Assembly (NCBI GenBank): GCA_035570275.1
Contig: DATMNI010000218.1
Span: forward strand, 1 to 64,000
DNA from: DATMNI01 sp035570275
Lineage (GTDB): Bacteria > Acidobacteriota > Terriglobia > Bryobacterales > Bryobacteraceae
Direction of reading: 5' to 3'
Length of the DNA: 64,000 nt
The notes under the pieces were generated by a model, which made no database searches, was not told where the DNA came from, and worked only from the letters and a program-made list of their open reading frames with translations. Within the stretch, counting starts at the first letter, position 1. Every line of letters starts with the position of its first letter. The position numbers and the translations under genes are program-made. Shown here piece after piece: positions 32,893 through 42,723 of the stretch.

Positions 32893-32949
32893 CTCGAAGG
32901 CGCTCCTAGCGCTCGACGGCGCTGCTAGAGCTCGACGGCTTTCGCGCAC
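32893..32949. repeat. Three degenerate 19-bp tandem units
   Basis: CTCGAAGGCGCTCCTAGCG, CTCGACGGCGCTGCTAGAG and CTCGACGGCTTTCGCGCAC follow each other in the gap between the protease and MATE genes. They lie between short inverted segments (GATAGCGAAA and TTTCGCGC/ACTATC). No coding sense is evident. Confidence 0.5.
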
Positions 32950-33026
32950 ACTATCGGTCCCTTTCTCCAAAGAACCAAATCAACGTGGACGGAGCATGTC
33001 TGAAATAGTCTCCGGAAAGGTCCCAA

Positions 33027-34436
33027 ATGCAAACCAGTACAGAAACGACCCGCACCGGCAAATTCCAATTCCTACGCGCCGCCATCGCCGGCACGAACCA
33101 GGATTTCACCCAGGGCAGTCTGAGCCGCGGCATCGCGCTGCTGGCCATCCCAACCATTCTGGAGATGGCGATGGAATCCACCTTCGGCCTGGTAGACGCC
33201 TTCTGGGTGGCTCATCTGGGGGCCGACGCGATGGCGGCCGTGGGGCTGACCGAGTCGCTGGTGGTTCTCATCTTCGCCGTCGCGCTTGGCCTCAGCATGG
33301 CCGCCACCGCCACCGTGGCGCGGCGCATCGGCGAGAAAGATCACGAAGGCGCTTCCATCGCGGCAGTGCAGGCAATCGGGTTCGGCATCCTGGTGGCCGT
33401 GGCGCTGGGAATTGGCGGCGCCTTGTCCGCGCCCTGGCTGCTCGGCCTGATGAATGCCACGCCTGGGGTGGTTCAGACCGGCTCCGTCTACGCCAGAATC
33501 ATCCTCGGCGGCAACGCCTGCATCATGCTTTTGTTCCTCATCAACGGCGTATTCCGAGGCTCCGGCGATGCCGCGGTCGCCATGCGCACGCTGTGGCTGG
33601 CGAACCTCATCAACCTGGCGCTGGACCCGTGTTTCATCTATGGCCTGGCATTCTTCCCGAAGTTGGGCGTGACGGGCGCGGCCGTGGCCACCACCACCGG
33701 CCGCAGTATCGGCGTGCTCTACCAACTCTCGATTCTGTTCGGTGGACGCGCCCGCGTGGCGGTGGCGCGCCGCCATCTGCGGCTGGATTGGCCGGTGCTG
33801 CGCCGAATCCTGGGCGTCGCGCGCACCGCCATGATCCAGTATTTCATCGCCACCGCAAGCTGGATGACGCTGGCGCGCATCAACGCCATCTTCGGCAGCG
33901 CCGCCATTGCCGGCTATTCGCTGGCTATCCGGATCATTCTGTTTGCGATCCTCCCTTCTTGGGGCATCTGCAGCGCCGCCGCCACGCTGGTGGGGCAAAA
34001 CCTGGGAGCGCGGCGGCCCGACCGCGCCGAACGCGTCGTCTGGCTTGCCGGCGGCTACAACATGGTCTTCCTGACCACGGTGGGCATCGTGTTCTTCGCC
34101 TTCGCGCGGGCGGTGGTGAGCCTGTTCACCGATGACCCGGCGATGGCGCCCATCGCCGTCACGGCGCTGCGGTACATCAGCCTGGGCTACCCATTCTACG
34201 CCTGGGGCATGGTGATGGAGCAGGCGTTCAACGGGGCCGGCGACAGCGCCACACCCACGTGGATCAATCTGTTTTGCTACTGGATGCTGCAACTGCCGCT
34301 GGCCTGGTGGCTGGCGCGGTCCACCGGTCTGGGCCCGCGCGGCGTGTATCTGGGAATCTGTATCGCGGAATCGGTGCTGGCGGTGGTGTCGGTGATTCTC
34401 TTCCGTCGGGGGAAGTGGAAGCGGGTAGTCATCTGA
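33027..34436 (+). CDS. MATE-family efflux transporter
   Basis: A 469-residue, 12-helix multidrug and toxin extrusion protein. ATG 33027 has GGAAAGG seven bases upstream. Family features: the leading SLSRGIALLAIPTILEMAME helix, DAFWVAHLGADAMAAVGLTE, the helix-7 GVARTAMIQYFIA region and the mirrored ALRYISLGYPFYAWGMVMEQ, then FNGAGDSATPTW. It exports cationic or planar compounds using a Na+ or H+ gradient. It is separated from the protease gene by 277 bp that hold degenerate repeats, so it has its own promoter. Confidence 0.93.
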   Translation: MQTSTETTRTGKFQFLRAAIAGTNQDFTQGSLSRGIALLAIPTILEMAMESTFGLVDAFWVAHLGADAMAAVGLTESLVVLIFAVALGLSMAATATVARRIGEKDHEGASIAAVQAIGFGILVAVALGIGGALSAPWLLGLMNATPGVVQTGSVYARIILGGNACIMLLFLINGVFRGSGDAAVAMRTLWLANLINLALDPCFIYGLAFFPKLGVTGAAVATTTGRSIGVLYQLSILFGGRARVAVARRHLRLDWPVLRRILGVARTAMIQYFIATASWMTLARINAIFGSAAIAGYSLAIRIILFAILPSWGICSAAATLVGQNLGARRPDRAERVVWLAGGYNMVFLTTVGIVFFAFARAVVSLFTDDPAMAPIAVTALRYISLGYPFYAWGMVMEQAFNGAGDSATPTWINLFCYWMLQLPLAWWLARSTGLGPRGVYLGICIAESVLAVVSVILFRRGKWKRVVI

Positions 34437-34558
34437 GCATCGGATTCTGTGACAACCTGGTGGGCAACTTGGGATCCCATCACCTCATCTCCAGAAGGGC
34501 TTCCGGGGCCAATCATGGCGGGCCTCGTGTCCAACGTCCTCACCGGCACGCTTGTTCA

Positions 34559-35614
34559 TTAGTGGCTCGCGCTGTAATGGGCTTTGAGCAGGTCAAGACC
34601 GAAATCGTTCTCGTAATTACGCCACACCGAGTGGACATGATTTCCTTCATCCTGCGTGCAATCCATCTCAATCAAGAAGCCGGGCGTCTGGATGCGGTAA
34701 TAGTGCAGGCCGCCGCGTTCCACCGCGCCGGTCCAAGCGAAGAAGGTGGCGTCCTTCGGCTGCTTCCGCGCCAGTTCCAGACGCTTTTCCGCCATCGCTT
34801 GCGGCACGTTCGAAGCGTATAGCTCGATGATGGTCATCAGCTTGTCGTACTGCACGGCGGTCATCTTGGCAGCGGGGAGGCCGTTCGGGGCGCCATTGAG
34901 GGCAGCCTTGCGGGAGGCTCCGGTGATGATGTCCTTCAGCGCTGTCTTGTCCACCACAGCCACGTCTTGCTGAGTCTTGTCGAGTGATTCAATCATGTCG
35001 TAGCCGTAGTCGTCTTCAAGCGCCAGAACGCGGAGTCCCTTACGGGGTCCGATGCGGACTTCGGCCGGATTGGAACCGAAGAACGACGGCGAGTCGGAAA
35101 CCTTTCCATCGACGATGGTGTAGTTCTGCGCCAGGTGATGGCCCTCGATGCGGTAGCCCCACGTGCCTTTGGCGGAAGGAGCACCGAAGATTGTGATGAA
35201 GTAATTATCGGGGTCGCGGCGATTAGCTGGTTTGGCGCCTTCGAGGAGCAGCAAAACCTGTTCGAGGCTCATAATCGATTGAGCTTTGATCACGCCCTGC
35301 TGGCTCAGGCCGGCGGCAAGCAGAGCGGTCGCCAGTTCACGCTGAAAGGGCTGCATCGCGCCCAAGGGCATGCCCTTGCGCAGTTCGCGGTCGCCCGGCT
35401 TATACTTCGCTCCGGTCGGCACAAAGTGCCAGTTAAGGCGTTCGTCGTCGTCAAAGGCGTAGGACGCCTTTGCCTTCTGGTCGGGCCAGAGTGAATTCAG
35501 AAACGCATTGGCGGCGTCGGCCATAACGGAAGTGGGCTCGGCGCGCTTATATGCGGCGGTCAACAGGAGGGCGGCGACGCCAACGGCGGCCGCGCGGAAC
35601 CAGACAGTCTTCAT
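34559..35614 (-). CDS. Exported DUF3500 protein
   Basis: A 351-residue protein with a signal peptide (MKTVWFRAAAVGVAALLLTA). DUF3500 hallmarks: the RLNWHFVP block, RKGMPLGAMQPFQRELATAL, IMSLEQVLLLLEG, the RDPDNYFITIFG block, GTWGYRIEGHHLAQNY and SPSFFGSNPAEV. The GHHLAQN histidines may hold a metal, but no activity is established for the family. The end FLIEMDCTQDEGNHVHSVWR adds further conserved His residues. It is transcribed alone on the minus strand and is not part of the 38-42 kb operon (the 38-bp gap leaves that possible). Confidence 0.9.
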   Translation of the reverse strand: MKTVWFRAAAVGVAALLLTAAYKRAEPTSVMADAANAFLNSLWPDQKAKASYAFDDDERLNWHFVPTGAKYKPGDRELRKGMPLGAMQPFQRELATALLAAGLSQQGVIKAQSIMSLEQVLLLLEGAKPANRRDPDNYFITIFGAPSAKGTWGYRIEGHHLAQNYTIVDGKVSDSPSFFGSNPAEVRIGPRKGLRVLALEDDYGYDMIESLDKTQQDVAVVDKTALKDIITGASRKAALNGAPNGLPAAKMTAVQYDKLMTIIELYASNVPQAMAEKRLELARKQPKDATFFAWTGAVERGGLHYYRIQTPGFLIEMDCTQDEGNHVHSVWRNYENDFGLDLLKAHYSASH

Positions 35615-35652
35615 GGAGGAATTTTACACCAATGCTCCTGGCGAAGGGTTCT

Positions 35653-38388
35653 TTACCAATCGCGGGCCGGTTTCTGCTGGAACAATCGGCTGGGATAAGG
35701 AGGCTCCTCGTCCGCGCCCGAAGAGTCGCGCTGGATCGCTTTAGCCCGCTCCAGTTCGGCCTGCGCCTCCTCCGGTCGGGCCAGCGCGCCGTATGCCCGC
35801 GCGAGAGTAATGTGTGGCTGGACCATGGCCGGACCCAGGTGGACGGCCTCGCGAAGCCGTTGCACGGCGGTTTGGTAGTCGCCATTTGCCAATGCAATCC
35901 TGCCGGCGAGCTCTAATATCCAGGGATCGTCCGGCGCCTGACGGAGCGCGTGCTGAATGGCCACTTCCGCACCGTCGAGGTGGCCGCCCGCGGAGCGGAG
36001 TATGCTGTCGGCCAGGTAGTAATGAGCTTCGGGACTTCGCGCGCCCAGCGCAACCGCGGTGTCGAGCGCGTGGCGAGCCTCCTCAAAATGCTGGTGGGTC
36101 GCAAGAATAACCCCATTCGCCACCCAGATGGCGTGCCACTCCGGCCAGCGGTTCTGAATCTCGCCCAGCAGACGTTCGGCATCGGCCGTTCGTCCGGCGC
36201 GTTCCAGGGTGGTGGCTCTCAGCATTAGAATTTCGCGATCCTGCGGCAGAATCCGAGCCGCCTGATCGAGCAACCCGAGTGCCTCGGTAAGCTGGCCGTT
36301 CTTCACCAGGAAAACAGTCGCCTGCCGGTATAAATCGGGGCGTTTGGCGGAGGCGTGGAGAGCCTTGTCCAAAGCGGAAGCCGCTTCATCTGTCTTGCCG
36401 GACGCATCCAGCATCTGGGCACGCGCCAGGTAATAGTCGCCGTTGCGCTCCGGTTCCGGCACACGGTCCATCAACTGGAGCCCCTCGCGGTTACCCGTTG
36501 CGTGGAAGGTCGCAATCGCCAGATCCAGATCCACATCGGCGGATGGACCGGCCGCCGCAGCCTGCTCCAGCAGTTCCCTGGCTGGCGGGTACTGTTTCGA
36601 CTCCAGGAGCGCGCGCCCGGCGTCGGCGAGGATTGCGGGGCCGGGCTTCAGCCCTGCGATGCGGTGAGCCGTGGCTGCCGCCTGGTCCCGATTGCCGTCC
36701 TCCAGCAACAATTTCAAAAGACTAACCTGCGCTAGTGCGTCACTCGGATTGGCGCGGGCGGCCTTCTCTACACGGGCCCCGTAATCGGCACGCTGCTGCT
36801 CAGGCGTGAGACTCAGATAGTCCACCAGGCCCCCGGGTACGGCCTTGACGGTAACGGGGCCGAGTTGGCGGAAGCGGTCCATCGCCTCCTTCGACTCGCG
36901 GGTTTGTCCGGCATCGGCCAGCGCACGTGCCAGATGAAGCATCGTCTTGGAATCATCCGGGGCCAGGCCGGCCGCGCGGCGCAGAACCGGTACTGCTTCG
37001 GCAGGCCGGTCCAGAGCCGAATAGGCTTGACCCAGGCGATCGAGGGCGATGGCATCGTCAGGCCGGAGAGAAGCGGTGGTTTCCAGGTCCGCGACCGCCG
37101 CCTGGAACTTCCCAGCCTGATAGTACAAGCTGCCCCGAGCGGAATGCGCCGCTGCAAAATCCGGCTTCAACGCGATCGCCCTGTCCAGATGGGCCAGCCC
37201 CTTGACCGGCTCGTCTTTGCTTTGCGCAAGGCCCAGTTCGTAGTGCCCGACGGCGTCGTCAGGATGGCGTGCCACGAACCATTTGAGATCGGCGATGCCT
37301 TGCTCGACCTTCCCCATCTGCATGGCCGTAAATCCACGCTCGCGGCGGGCGGAATCGTCATTCGGCTCAAGTTTCAGATACAGGTCCCAGGCCGCGGCCG
37401 TATCCTCCAACGCTCCCAGGTCGGACGTGGTGATGGCCAGCAACCTTTGTATGTCTGCGCGCTGTGGGGCGAGGCGCGCCGCCTGTGCCAGCAACCGGAC
37501 GGCGGCATCGGTTTGCTTCAATGCGGCATCCACCGAAGCCAGGTTGTAGAGCACGTCGACGTTCCGCGGCTGCTGGCGCAGAGCCGTCTCCAGGACTTCT
37601 CGACCCCGCGCATTATGGCCCGCTTGGGAAGCCACAACGCCCAAATTGAAGAGGACGTTGAAATCCGCCGGAGCTGCCGCCAGAGCCCTCGAAAAGAATG
37701 TCTCGGCCCGATCGAATTCCCCTGCGTTGGCGAGCGCCATGCCCGCCGAGAAGCTCAGCCCCAGGTCGCCATCGATGACAGCGGACAATCGCGCGGCCAA
37801 GGCATCGGCCTGGGCACGATCGCCCGCCAGGTACATAGCTCCCAGCCGGAGAATGGCGATGTTGGCGGCTTCCTGTTGGTTAGCCGGAAGGCGCCGCAGA
37901 TAGCCCAGAGCCTCCGCCCCGCGCTTTCCCTTGAGGGCCATTTGCGCCAGTTGCACGTTGGCGTTGGAGTTCGCGGGATCGAGAGCGACCACCTGGAGGT
38001 AGACTTTTCGGGCGCCCGCTTCGTCACCGGCGCCCACCAGGTGGTTGGCGTAATTGTTCAGAACGTCGGGCGAGCGTGGCGCGTTCGAAACGGCGCGGCG
38101 GTGCACCGCATCCGCCTCCGGGAATTTCCGCAAATTGTCCAGCGCCACGCCTAGAAGGGTCAGCACCGGCGCTTCATTTGGGTGCGTCAGCAGCTCGGCA
38201 CGCAACGTCCGCTCGGCAGCGGTGAAATCCCCTCGCTGCAGCGCCGCCAGCGCATCCTGGATGGCGGCCTGGTTGGCGACCTGGTTATCCGCAGCCCGGC
38301 CCGCCGATATGCCGAGGAGCGAAACGGCGAACAGCGGGGCGAGACTGGATATCAAATGCCGCATCATAACCGGTCTTGGCCGCGTCAC
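35653..38388 (-). CDS. Large exported TPR protein
   Basis: A 911-residue protein almost entirely made of tetratricopeptide repeats. The start is GTG 38388, overlapping the SCO gene stop as GTGA; an in-frame ATG at 38367 would give MMRHLISSLAPLFAVSLLGI as signal peptide, and either is possible. Repeats such as PEADAVHRRAVSNAPRSPDV, DPANSNANVQLAQMALKGK, KGLAHLDRAIALKPDFAAAH and GDYQTAVQRLREAVHLGP run along the whole length. It probably scaffolds an envelope complex with the two upstream gene products. No catalytic domain. Confidence 0.88.
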   Translation of the reverse strand: MTRPRPVMMRHLISSLAPLFAVSLLGISAGRAADNQVANQAAIQDALAALQRGDFTAAERTLRAELLTHPNEAPVLTLLGVALDNLRKFPEADAVHRRAVSNAPRSPDVLNNYANHLVGAGDEAGARKVYLQVVALDPANSNANVQLAQMALKGKRGAEALGYLRRLPANQQEAANIAILRLGAMYLAGDRAQADALAARLSAVIDGDLGLSFSAGMALANAGEFDRAETFFSRALAAAPADFNVLFNLGVVASQAGHNARGREVLETALRQQPRNVDVLYNLASVDAALKQTDAAVRLLAQAARLAPQRADIQRLLAITTSDLGALEDTAAAWDLYLKLEPNDDSARRERGFTAMQMGKVEQGIADLKWFVARHPDDAVGHYELGLAQSKDEPVKGLAHLDRAIALKPDFAAAHSARGSLYYQAGKFQAAVADLETTASLRPDDAIALDRLGQAYSALDRPAEAVPVLRRAAGLAPDDSKTMLHLARALADAGQTRESKEAMDRFRQLGPVTVKAVPGGLVDYLSLTPEQQRADYGARVEKAARANPSDALAQVSLLKLLLEDGNRDQAAATAHRIAGLKPGPAILADAGRALLESKQYPPARELLEQAAAAGPSADVDLDLAIATFHATGNREGLQLMDRVPEPERNGDYYLARAQMLDASGKTDEAASALDKALHASAKRPDLYRQATVFLVKNGQLTEALGLLDQAARILPQDREILMLRATTLERAGRTADAERLLGEIQNRWPEWHAIWVANGVILATHQHFEEARHALDTAVALGARSPEAHYYLADSILRSAGGHLDGAEVAIQHALRQAPDDPWILELAGRIALANGDYQTAVQRLREAVHLGPAMVQPHITLARAYGALARPEEAQAELERAKAIQRDSSGADEEPPYPSRLFQQKPARDW

Positions 38389-39272
38389 TGCCTAGCCAGC
38401 ATCACGTCCACGAAATCCCCGAGTTGCTCGGCCGTGAATTCGTTGCCCTCGAAGTTTGCAGCCAGCTTTCCACGCCGGTCGATGACGACGGTGTGCAGCG
38501 AGTGCGTGAGCGAGCCCTCGTCCTGCCAGAAGTTCAGGCCGAACTGCCGGCAGACCGCTTTGACGTCGGGTAGCGGGCCTGTCAGGAAGTGCCACGATTT
38601 CGAGTCGGCCTTCCAGGTGTTGGCGTATTTTGCGAGAACTTTCGGCTGGTCGTGCACCGGATCGAAGGTGATGCTGAGTAGAACCAGATCGCGGCCCATC
38701 CTGTCCGCGAAGCGCTTGCTGAGGCGTCCGAAATTGTTGGATAGCCGGAAACAGTAGTCAGGCAAGGGGCAACTGGTGTAGATGAAGGTGATGGCCACAA
38801 CTTTGCCTGCGAATTGAGAAAGCGTAACGCGCTGTCCCGCTTGATCGGTCAGGGTGAAATCCGCCGCCGGCTGCCCTGGCGCCAACTTGTCCATCGGGCC
38901 GGCCGGCGTTTCCAGGTCCGCCAGAAGCTGTAAGCGGCGAGCGCGCAGCGGCTCCTGCTCCAGGCTTTCGTAGTGGTGGACGCGAATGGCCTCGGCATAG
39001 GAATGGTCCTTTTCGACGACCAGCGTGAACTCGACGTGGGCACCCGGTTGCAGGCCATCGAGGGCGCGCTCATCGCGCACCGTGAAAGGCATGACCATGG
39101 CCTCCATATAGCCGGGAATAGCGGCACAGGAAGCGGCAAAGGTCCGATGGGGCGGGTCTATTTTCAGAATAATCCCGGTCACCGGGTAGCGCTTCTGGGC
39201 CCACATGGGGCTGACCCAGAAACACACCGCGAGCGCGAGAAATTTTCCGCGTTCGATGGCGATGCGTTTCAT
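38385..39272 (-). CDS. SCO1/SenC copper protein with N-terminal CusF-like domain
   Basis: A 295-residue exported protein; ATG 39272 overlaps the upstream stop as ATGA and yields the signal peptide KFLALAVCFWVSPMWAQ. Residues about 28-105 resemble a CusF/Ec copper-binding domain (VTGIILKIDPPHRTF, MEAMVMPFTVRD, with Met/Met). Then comes a thioredoxin-fold SCO domain: PAADFTLTDQAGQRVTLSQF, the redox/copper site in SCPLPDYC (CxxxxxC form common in this phylum), ITFDPVHD and the histidine in SLTHSLHTVVIDRRG. SCO proteins insert copper into the CuA site of cytochrome oxidase. It lies in a three-gene overlapping operon. Confidence 0.9.
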   Translation of the reverse strand: MKRIAIERGKFLALAVCFWVSPMWAQKRYPVTGIILKIDPPHRTFAASCAAIPGYMEAMVMPFTVRDERALDGLQPGAHVEFTLVVEKDHSYAEAIRVHHYESLEQEPLRARRLQLLADLETPAGPMDKLAPGQPAADFTLTDQAGQRVTLSQFAGKVVAITFIYTSCPLPDYCFRLSNNFGRLSKRFADRMGRDLVLLSITFDPVHDQPKVLAKYANTWKADSKSWHFLTGPLPDVKAVCRQFGLNFWQDEGSLTHSLHTVVIDRRGKLAANFEGNEFTAEQLGDFVDVMLARQ

Positions 39273-41890
39273 CGGGATACAACGCCCCTGCCGGCGCCCC
39301 CCAATCGGTATGGCCGCCGGACTACCTTCTTGTAGGCGTTGGCAGACTCGGTGATTTCCACGGCTTGGTTCTTGCCAACATCGAGAAACTTTTGCGGCGA
39401 GTCGACGGCTCCCGGCCACCGTATCTCCACGCTTATTATCTGCGCCGATTTTCCCAGGCCGATGTGCTGCTCAAGCGGCGAAGCCCCGAACGATCCCCCG
39501 CTGCCGACGGTGCGATAGATGGAACGCGTCTCCAGTCCGCCAGCCTCACCGGGGCGGCCCTGGTTCTTCACGATCACCTTGGTCCGCGCTCCGATGGCAG
39601 CGCGGTTCGCCTTTACTCCGATGAGACGGATGCTGATCCAATCGTTGCCGTGGCCGGGGTTTTCGAAAAGACGGAACGCGTGACTGTCGCCCGGCGTAGC
39701 GCCGCCGATCACGGTGAGAATGTCTTCATCGCCGTCGTTGTCGATGTCCGCGAAGGCGACGCCATGTCCTTTGTGCAGCTCGCCGGTTCCCGAGGACGCC
39801 GTGATGTCCACAAATGACTTCCCGCCCTTGTTGTGCAGCAAGACATTGGGGACCAGGGAGGCGTAGCTTGGATCGCCGGTGCCGAGATAGATGTCTAAGT
39901 AACCATCGTTATCCACGTCGCCGAAGTTCGATCCCATGGGCATGAAGACCTTGTCGAGCCCGGCTTCCACCGTGACGTCGCGGAAGGCGCCGTTCCCCAG
40001 ATTCCTGTAGAGTTTCAGGGTCCCGGCGTTGTGAGGCAGCCCCAGATAGGTACGTGCCGTCTCTTCCACCGACATGTAATAGCTGGTGACGAACAGATCG
40101 GGCCAGCCATCGTTATCGTAGTCGAAGAACCAGGCGGGGAAGGTGTGGCCGGTCCCCAGGACGCCAGCCTGCCTGGCGATGTCGGTAAACGTGCCATCGC
40201 GGTTGTTATGGTAAAGCGCATTGTCCCCGCGGTAATTGGCGGCGTAAAGGTCCACGTAACCGTCGTTGTCGTAGTCCGCCGCTACCACTGCTTTCGTGTA
40301 TGCCACCCGGTCGACGCCGGCGGAATGTGAGATGTTCTTGAACGTGCCGTCGCCGTTATTGAGGAAAAGTTGGTTGGGCCCGTTTTCATTTCCCACGTAA
40401 AGATCGAGGAAGCCGTCGTTATTGACGTCCGCCCAGACAGCGGTCTGGGAGCTGGTTGCCGGATCCGCCAGGCCGCTCTCTTTCGTAACGTCCGTGAAGG
40501 TTCCGTTGCAATTGTTGCGCAGCAGCGATTTCCGCTGGGGGATTTCCCAGCCTCCGCGTAAGACCAGAATGTCGAGGCAGCCATCGTTGTTATAGTCAGC
40601 CTGGATGATATTCAGGCCACCCAACTGGCCGGACAGCCCAGCCTTCTCCGTACGATCCGTGAACGTGCCGTCACCGTTGTTGTGAAAGAAATGCATGGGC
40701 GTGCACATATCGAAACTCGAGGTGACCACGTCCAGCAAGCCGTCGTTGTCGAAATCGTCGACAATCAAGCCCGCGGCCATCGAAAACAGGTTCAACCCAG
40801 CTTCGGTGGCCACGTCTGTGAAGCGCCCGATATCTTCAGCGGAAGCGAACGACGCGGGCGGCAGCAGGTACTCTTTCGGTACGTTCGCCGGATAGGTTCC
40901 CACGGTCATGTACGCCAGGTTCAATAACCATTTGACTTCCAGATCGTCAGGCTTCTGCTTGAGGAACTTCAAGAAATACTCAATGGCTTTTTCCGAAGCC
41001 GCAGTCTTGCCATATCTGGTCCCGGGGCGCATCGGAAACAGGCACCGTTCCCCGGGATTCCGGTAGACGCCGTTTTCCATTTCGGATTGGTGCAGATATC
41101 CGATGCCCAGGAGTTCCTCCAGATAAGGCAGGGCGCGCGGGAGATCCGTGGAGGCGATCCGGTAGGCGAGTTCCCAGGGCTCAATGGCCTGGGCCATCTC
41201 GCCCCGGTAGGCATGCAGTTGCCCCTCGGCCACGCGCATCGACATGACATCGATCGCCTGTCTGCCAGCGTTCTGCGCGGCGTTCGCCGGGTCGAAAAGC
41301 TTTTCAGCGCGCTGCTTGACGGCCGCAAACGACTGGGTGCGAAGCTTACAGGCCCCACTCAGGTCCAGATACCAGCCGTCTGGCTTGGGGAACCCTGCCA
41401 GGGCTGCTTCCGACTCATTGATGCCGGAGATGTCGAAATCGAACCGCACGCTGCCTTCGGCGCTGACAGCGGACCGGCGGGCCCGTTCGGTATTCTCCAG
41501 ATCCAAGACCTCGCTCCGTGGCAGAACCTTCAGGACGGCAAATCCGGTGGGCAGTTTGAAGACGCGGGAAAGACGCCCGGGTTCCACGCCTTTGAGCGCG
41601 TCCCGCAACTCCGCGCGAAGCGAAGCGGGATCGACGCTGCCCAGGAACCCGCCATCGAGGGACGTGGCATCCACGGACTTCTCGCGCGCCATCACGGCGA
41701 AATCCGCGCCGCTGTTGAGTGCTTCCAGAATCTGGCCGGCTTGGGTAGCGGAGTTCACGACGATGAGCCGCAATGGAATTGTGTTTGGGGATGTGTCCTG
41801 TTCCGCCCGTGCGATCAGGAGAAAGCCTATGCCGAGAACCGCGACCACGGCAGACCACAACACGAGGCGAGATAGCTTGGTGAGGCGCAT
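39269..41890 (-). CDS. Exported fusion: PpiC-like domain, TPR-type linker, FG-GAP propeller and ASPIC/UnbV end
   Basis: An 873-residue protein. ATG 41890 gives a signal anchor (MRLTKLSRLVLWSAVVAVLG); the frame is open to 41938. Residues about 40-125 resemble a parvulin (PpiC) domain: IVVNSATQAGQILEALNSGA, DFAVMAREKSVDATSLDGG, FKLPTGFAVLKVLP. A helical section with NLAYMTVGTYP follows, then many FG-GAP/VCBS repeats with the calcium-binding DxDxDG pattern (DFDNDGLLDVV, DYDNDGYVDLY, DVDNDGYLDIY). The C-terminus is ASPIC/UnbV-like (NRAAIGARTKVIV, EIRWPGAVDSPQKF). CRTAC1-type propellers bind extracellular ligands. First gene of the operon with SCO and the TPR protein. Confidence 0.85.
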   Translation of the reverse strand: MRLTKLSRLVLWSAVVAVLGIGFLLIARAEQDTSPNTIPLRLIVVNSATQAGQILEALNSGADFAVMAREKSVDATSLDGGFLGSVDPASLRAELRDALKGVEPGRLSRVFKLPTGFAVLKVLPRSEVLDLENTERARRSAVSAEGSVRFDFDISGINESEAALAGFPKPDGWYLDLSGACKLRTQSFAAVKQRAEKLFDPANAAQNAGRQAIDVMSMRVAEGQLHAYRGEMAQAIEPWELAYRIASTDLPRALPYLEELLGIGYLHQSEMENGVYRNPGERCLFPMRPGTRYGKTAASEKAIEYFLKFLKQKPDDLEVKWLLNLAYMTVGTYPANVPKEYLLPPASFASAEDIGRFTDVATEAGLNLFSMAAGLIVDDFDNDGLLDVVTSSFDMCTPMHFFHNNGDGTFTDRTEKAGLSGQLGGLNIIQADYNNDGCLDILVLRGGWEIPQRKSLLRNNCNGTFTDVTKESGLADPATSSQTAVWADVNNDGFLDLYVGNENGPNQLFLNNGDGTFKNISHSAGVDRVAYTKAVVAADYDNDGYVDLYAANYRGDNALYHNNRDGTFTDIARQAGVLGTGHTFPAWFFDYDNDGWPDLFVTSYYMSVEETARTYLGLPHNAGTLKLYRNLGNGAFRDVTVEAGLDKVFMPMGSNFGDVDNDGYLDIYLGTGDPSYASLVPNVLLHNKGGKSFVDITASSGTGELHKGHGVAFADIDNDGDEDILTVIGGATPGDSHAFRLFENPGHGNDWISIRLIGVKANRAAIGARTKVIVKNQGRPGEAGGLETRSIYRTVGSGGSFGASPLEQHIGLGKSAQIISVEIRWPGAVDSPQKFLDVGKNQAVEITESANAYKKVVRRPYRLGGAGRGVVSR

Positions 41891-42723
41891 AACAAAAGGA
41901 CGGCCCGGCCCCTCAGAGCATTGCCATACTATCACCACTTTGACACAGCTATTCCCGAGTCGGTGGCTGCTTCGCCGCAGAGGCCCGATGCGGGGCCGAC
42001 GGACAGGCGCAATACGGGGAAGAATTGGTCGTCGTGGCTTAACGGTGCGTTTGACGGCAATGCGAGAGCCCGGCGGTCCGGTTCGAAGCTTTCTGTTCTT
42101 GAGAGAAGATTAGTGTTTTTCATTACTTATTTGGGGCCTTTCCCCGGTGCAGTAATAAATGGCGGAACGAAGCCAATTTGAGGGTAAATTGCTTAGTTTC
42201 ATCGGAGTATGCCAATTCGGAGGCTGGATTGACTGGCCAGGAGGCCGGTTGGGGCCGGCATGTAGGGTGTGGCCGGCGACCACTCCCTAACAGTCGAGCG
42301 ACAAGTCGCGGCTCTGACCCTACTCCGGCTTTCTGTGGCTTCGAATTGAGCTTGGGATGACATCATGGGAAACCTCGTGTCGGATCGGGGGGTGCGGAAT
42401 GCGCTTAGCGGGCCCTGTCCTACTCCATCTAAGCATGAGAGCGCGGCGGTTTCGGCGGGCCGCGGGGTGTATGTTGTTGAGGGAATGAGGGATGGGAGTT
42501 TTAAAAGTGTGGTCACCGTTAAGCGGACCAAGCTCTGAAATGACTGGAGGGCACCCACCGTGATTCTCTTTCAGGCGGCTGCTGACCACGGGACAGTTGC
42601 CCGTCACCGTTACATATCAGGATCTATCCGGCGGACGATACGTAAAGGCCGGAGGATCAGCAGATTGACTTCGAGCGCCGACCATGGTGCCTACAGGTTC
42701 CGGGCACTCTGCCGCGATACACT
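41891..42723 (+). other. 833-bp intergenic stretch upstream of the TIR gene
   Basis: No gene is supported. The left part near 42100 is noticeably AT-richer than neighbours (TTAGTGTTTTTCATTACTTA). A short open tail at about 42424-42537 (GRGVYVVEGMRDGSFKSVVT then VKRTKL, stop) could be the end of a lost gene but I cannot name it. The divergent promoters of the FG-GAP operon and the TIR gene must be here; no strong -35/-10 pair is evident. Confidence 0.45.

Noticed and set aside
39800..40700. Regularly spaced similar DNA that could be taken for a repeat array
   Set aside because: The similarity comes from the coding of FG-GAP DxDxDG loops in a normal gene, not from a CRISPR or satellite.
42424..42537. 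Open tail GRGVYVVEGMRDGSFKSVVT as the end of a lost gene
   Set aside because: Too short and not matched to any family; kept only as a remark in the gap entry.
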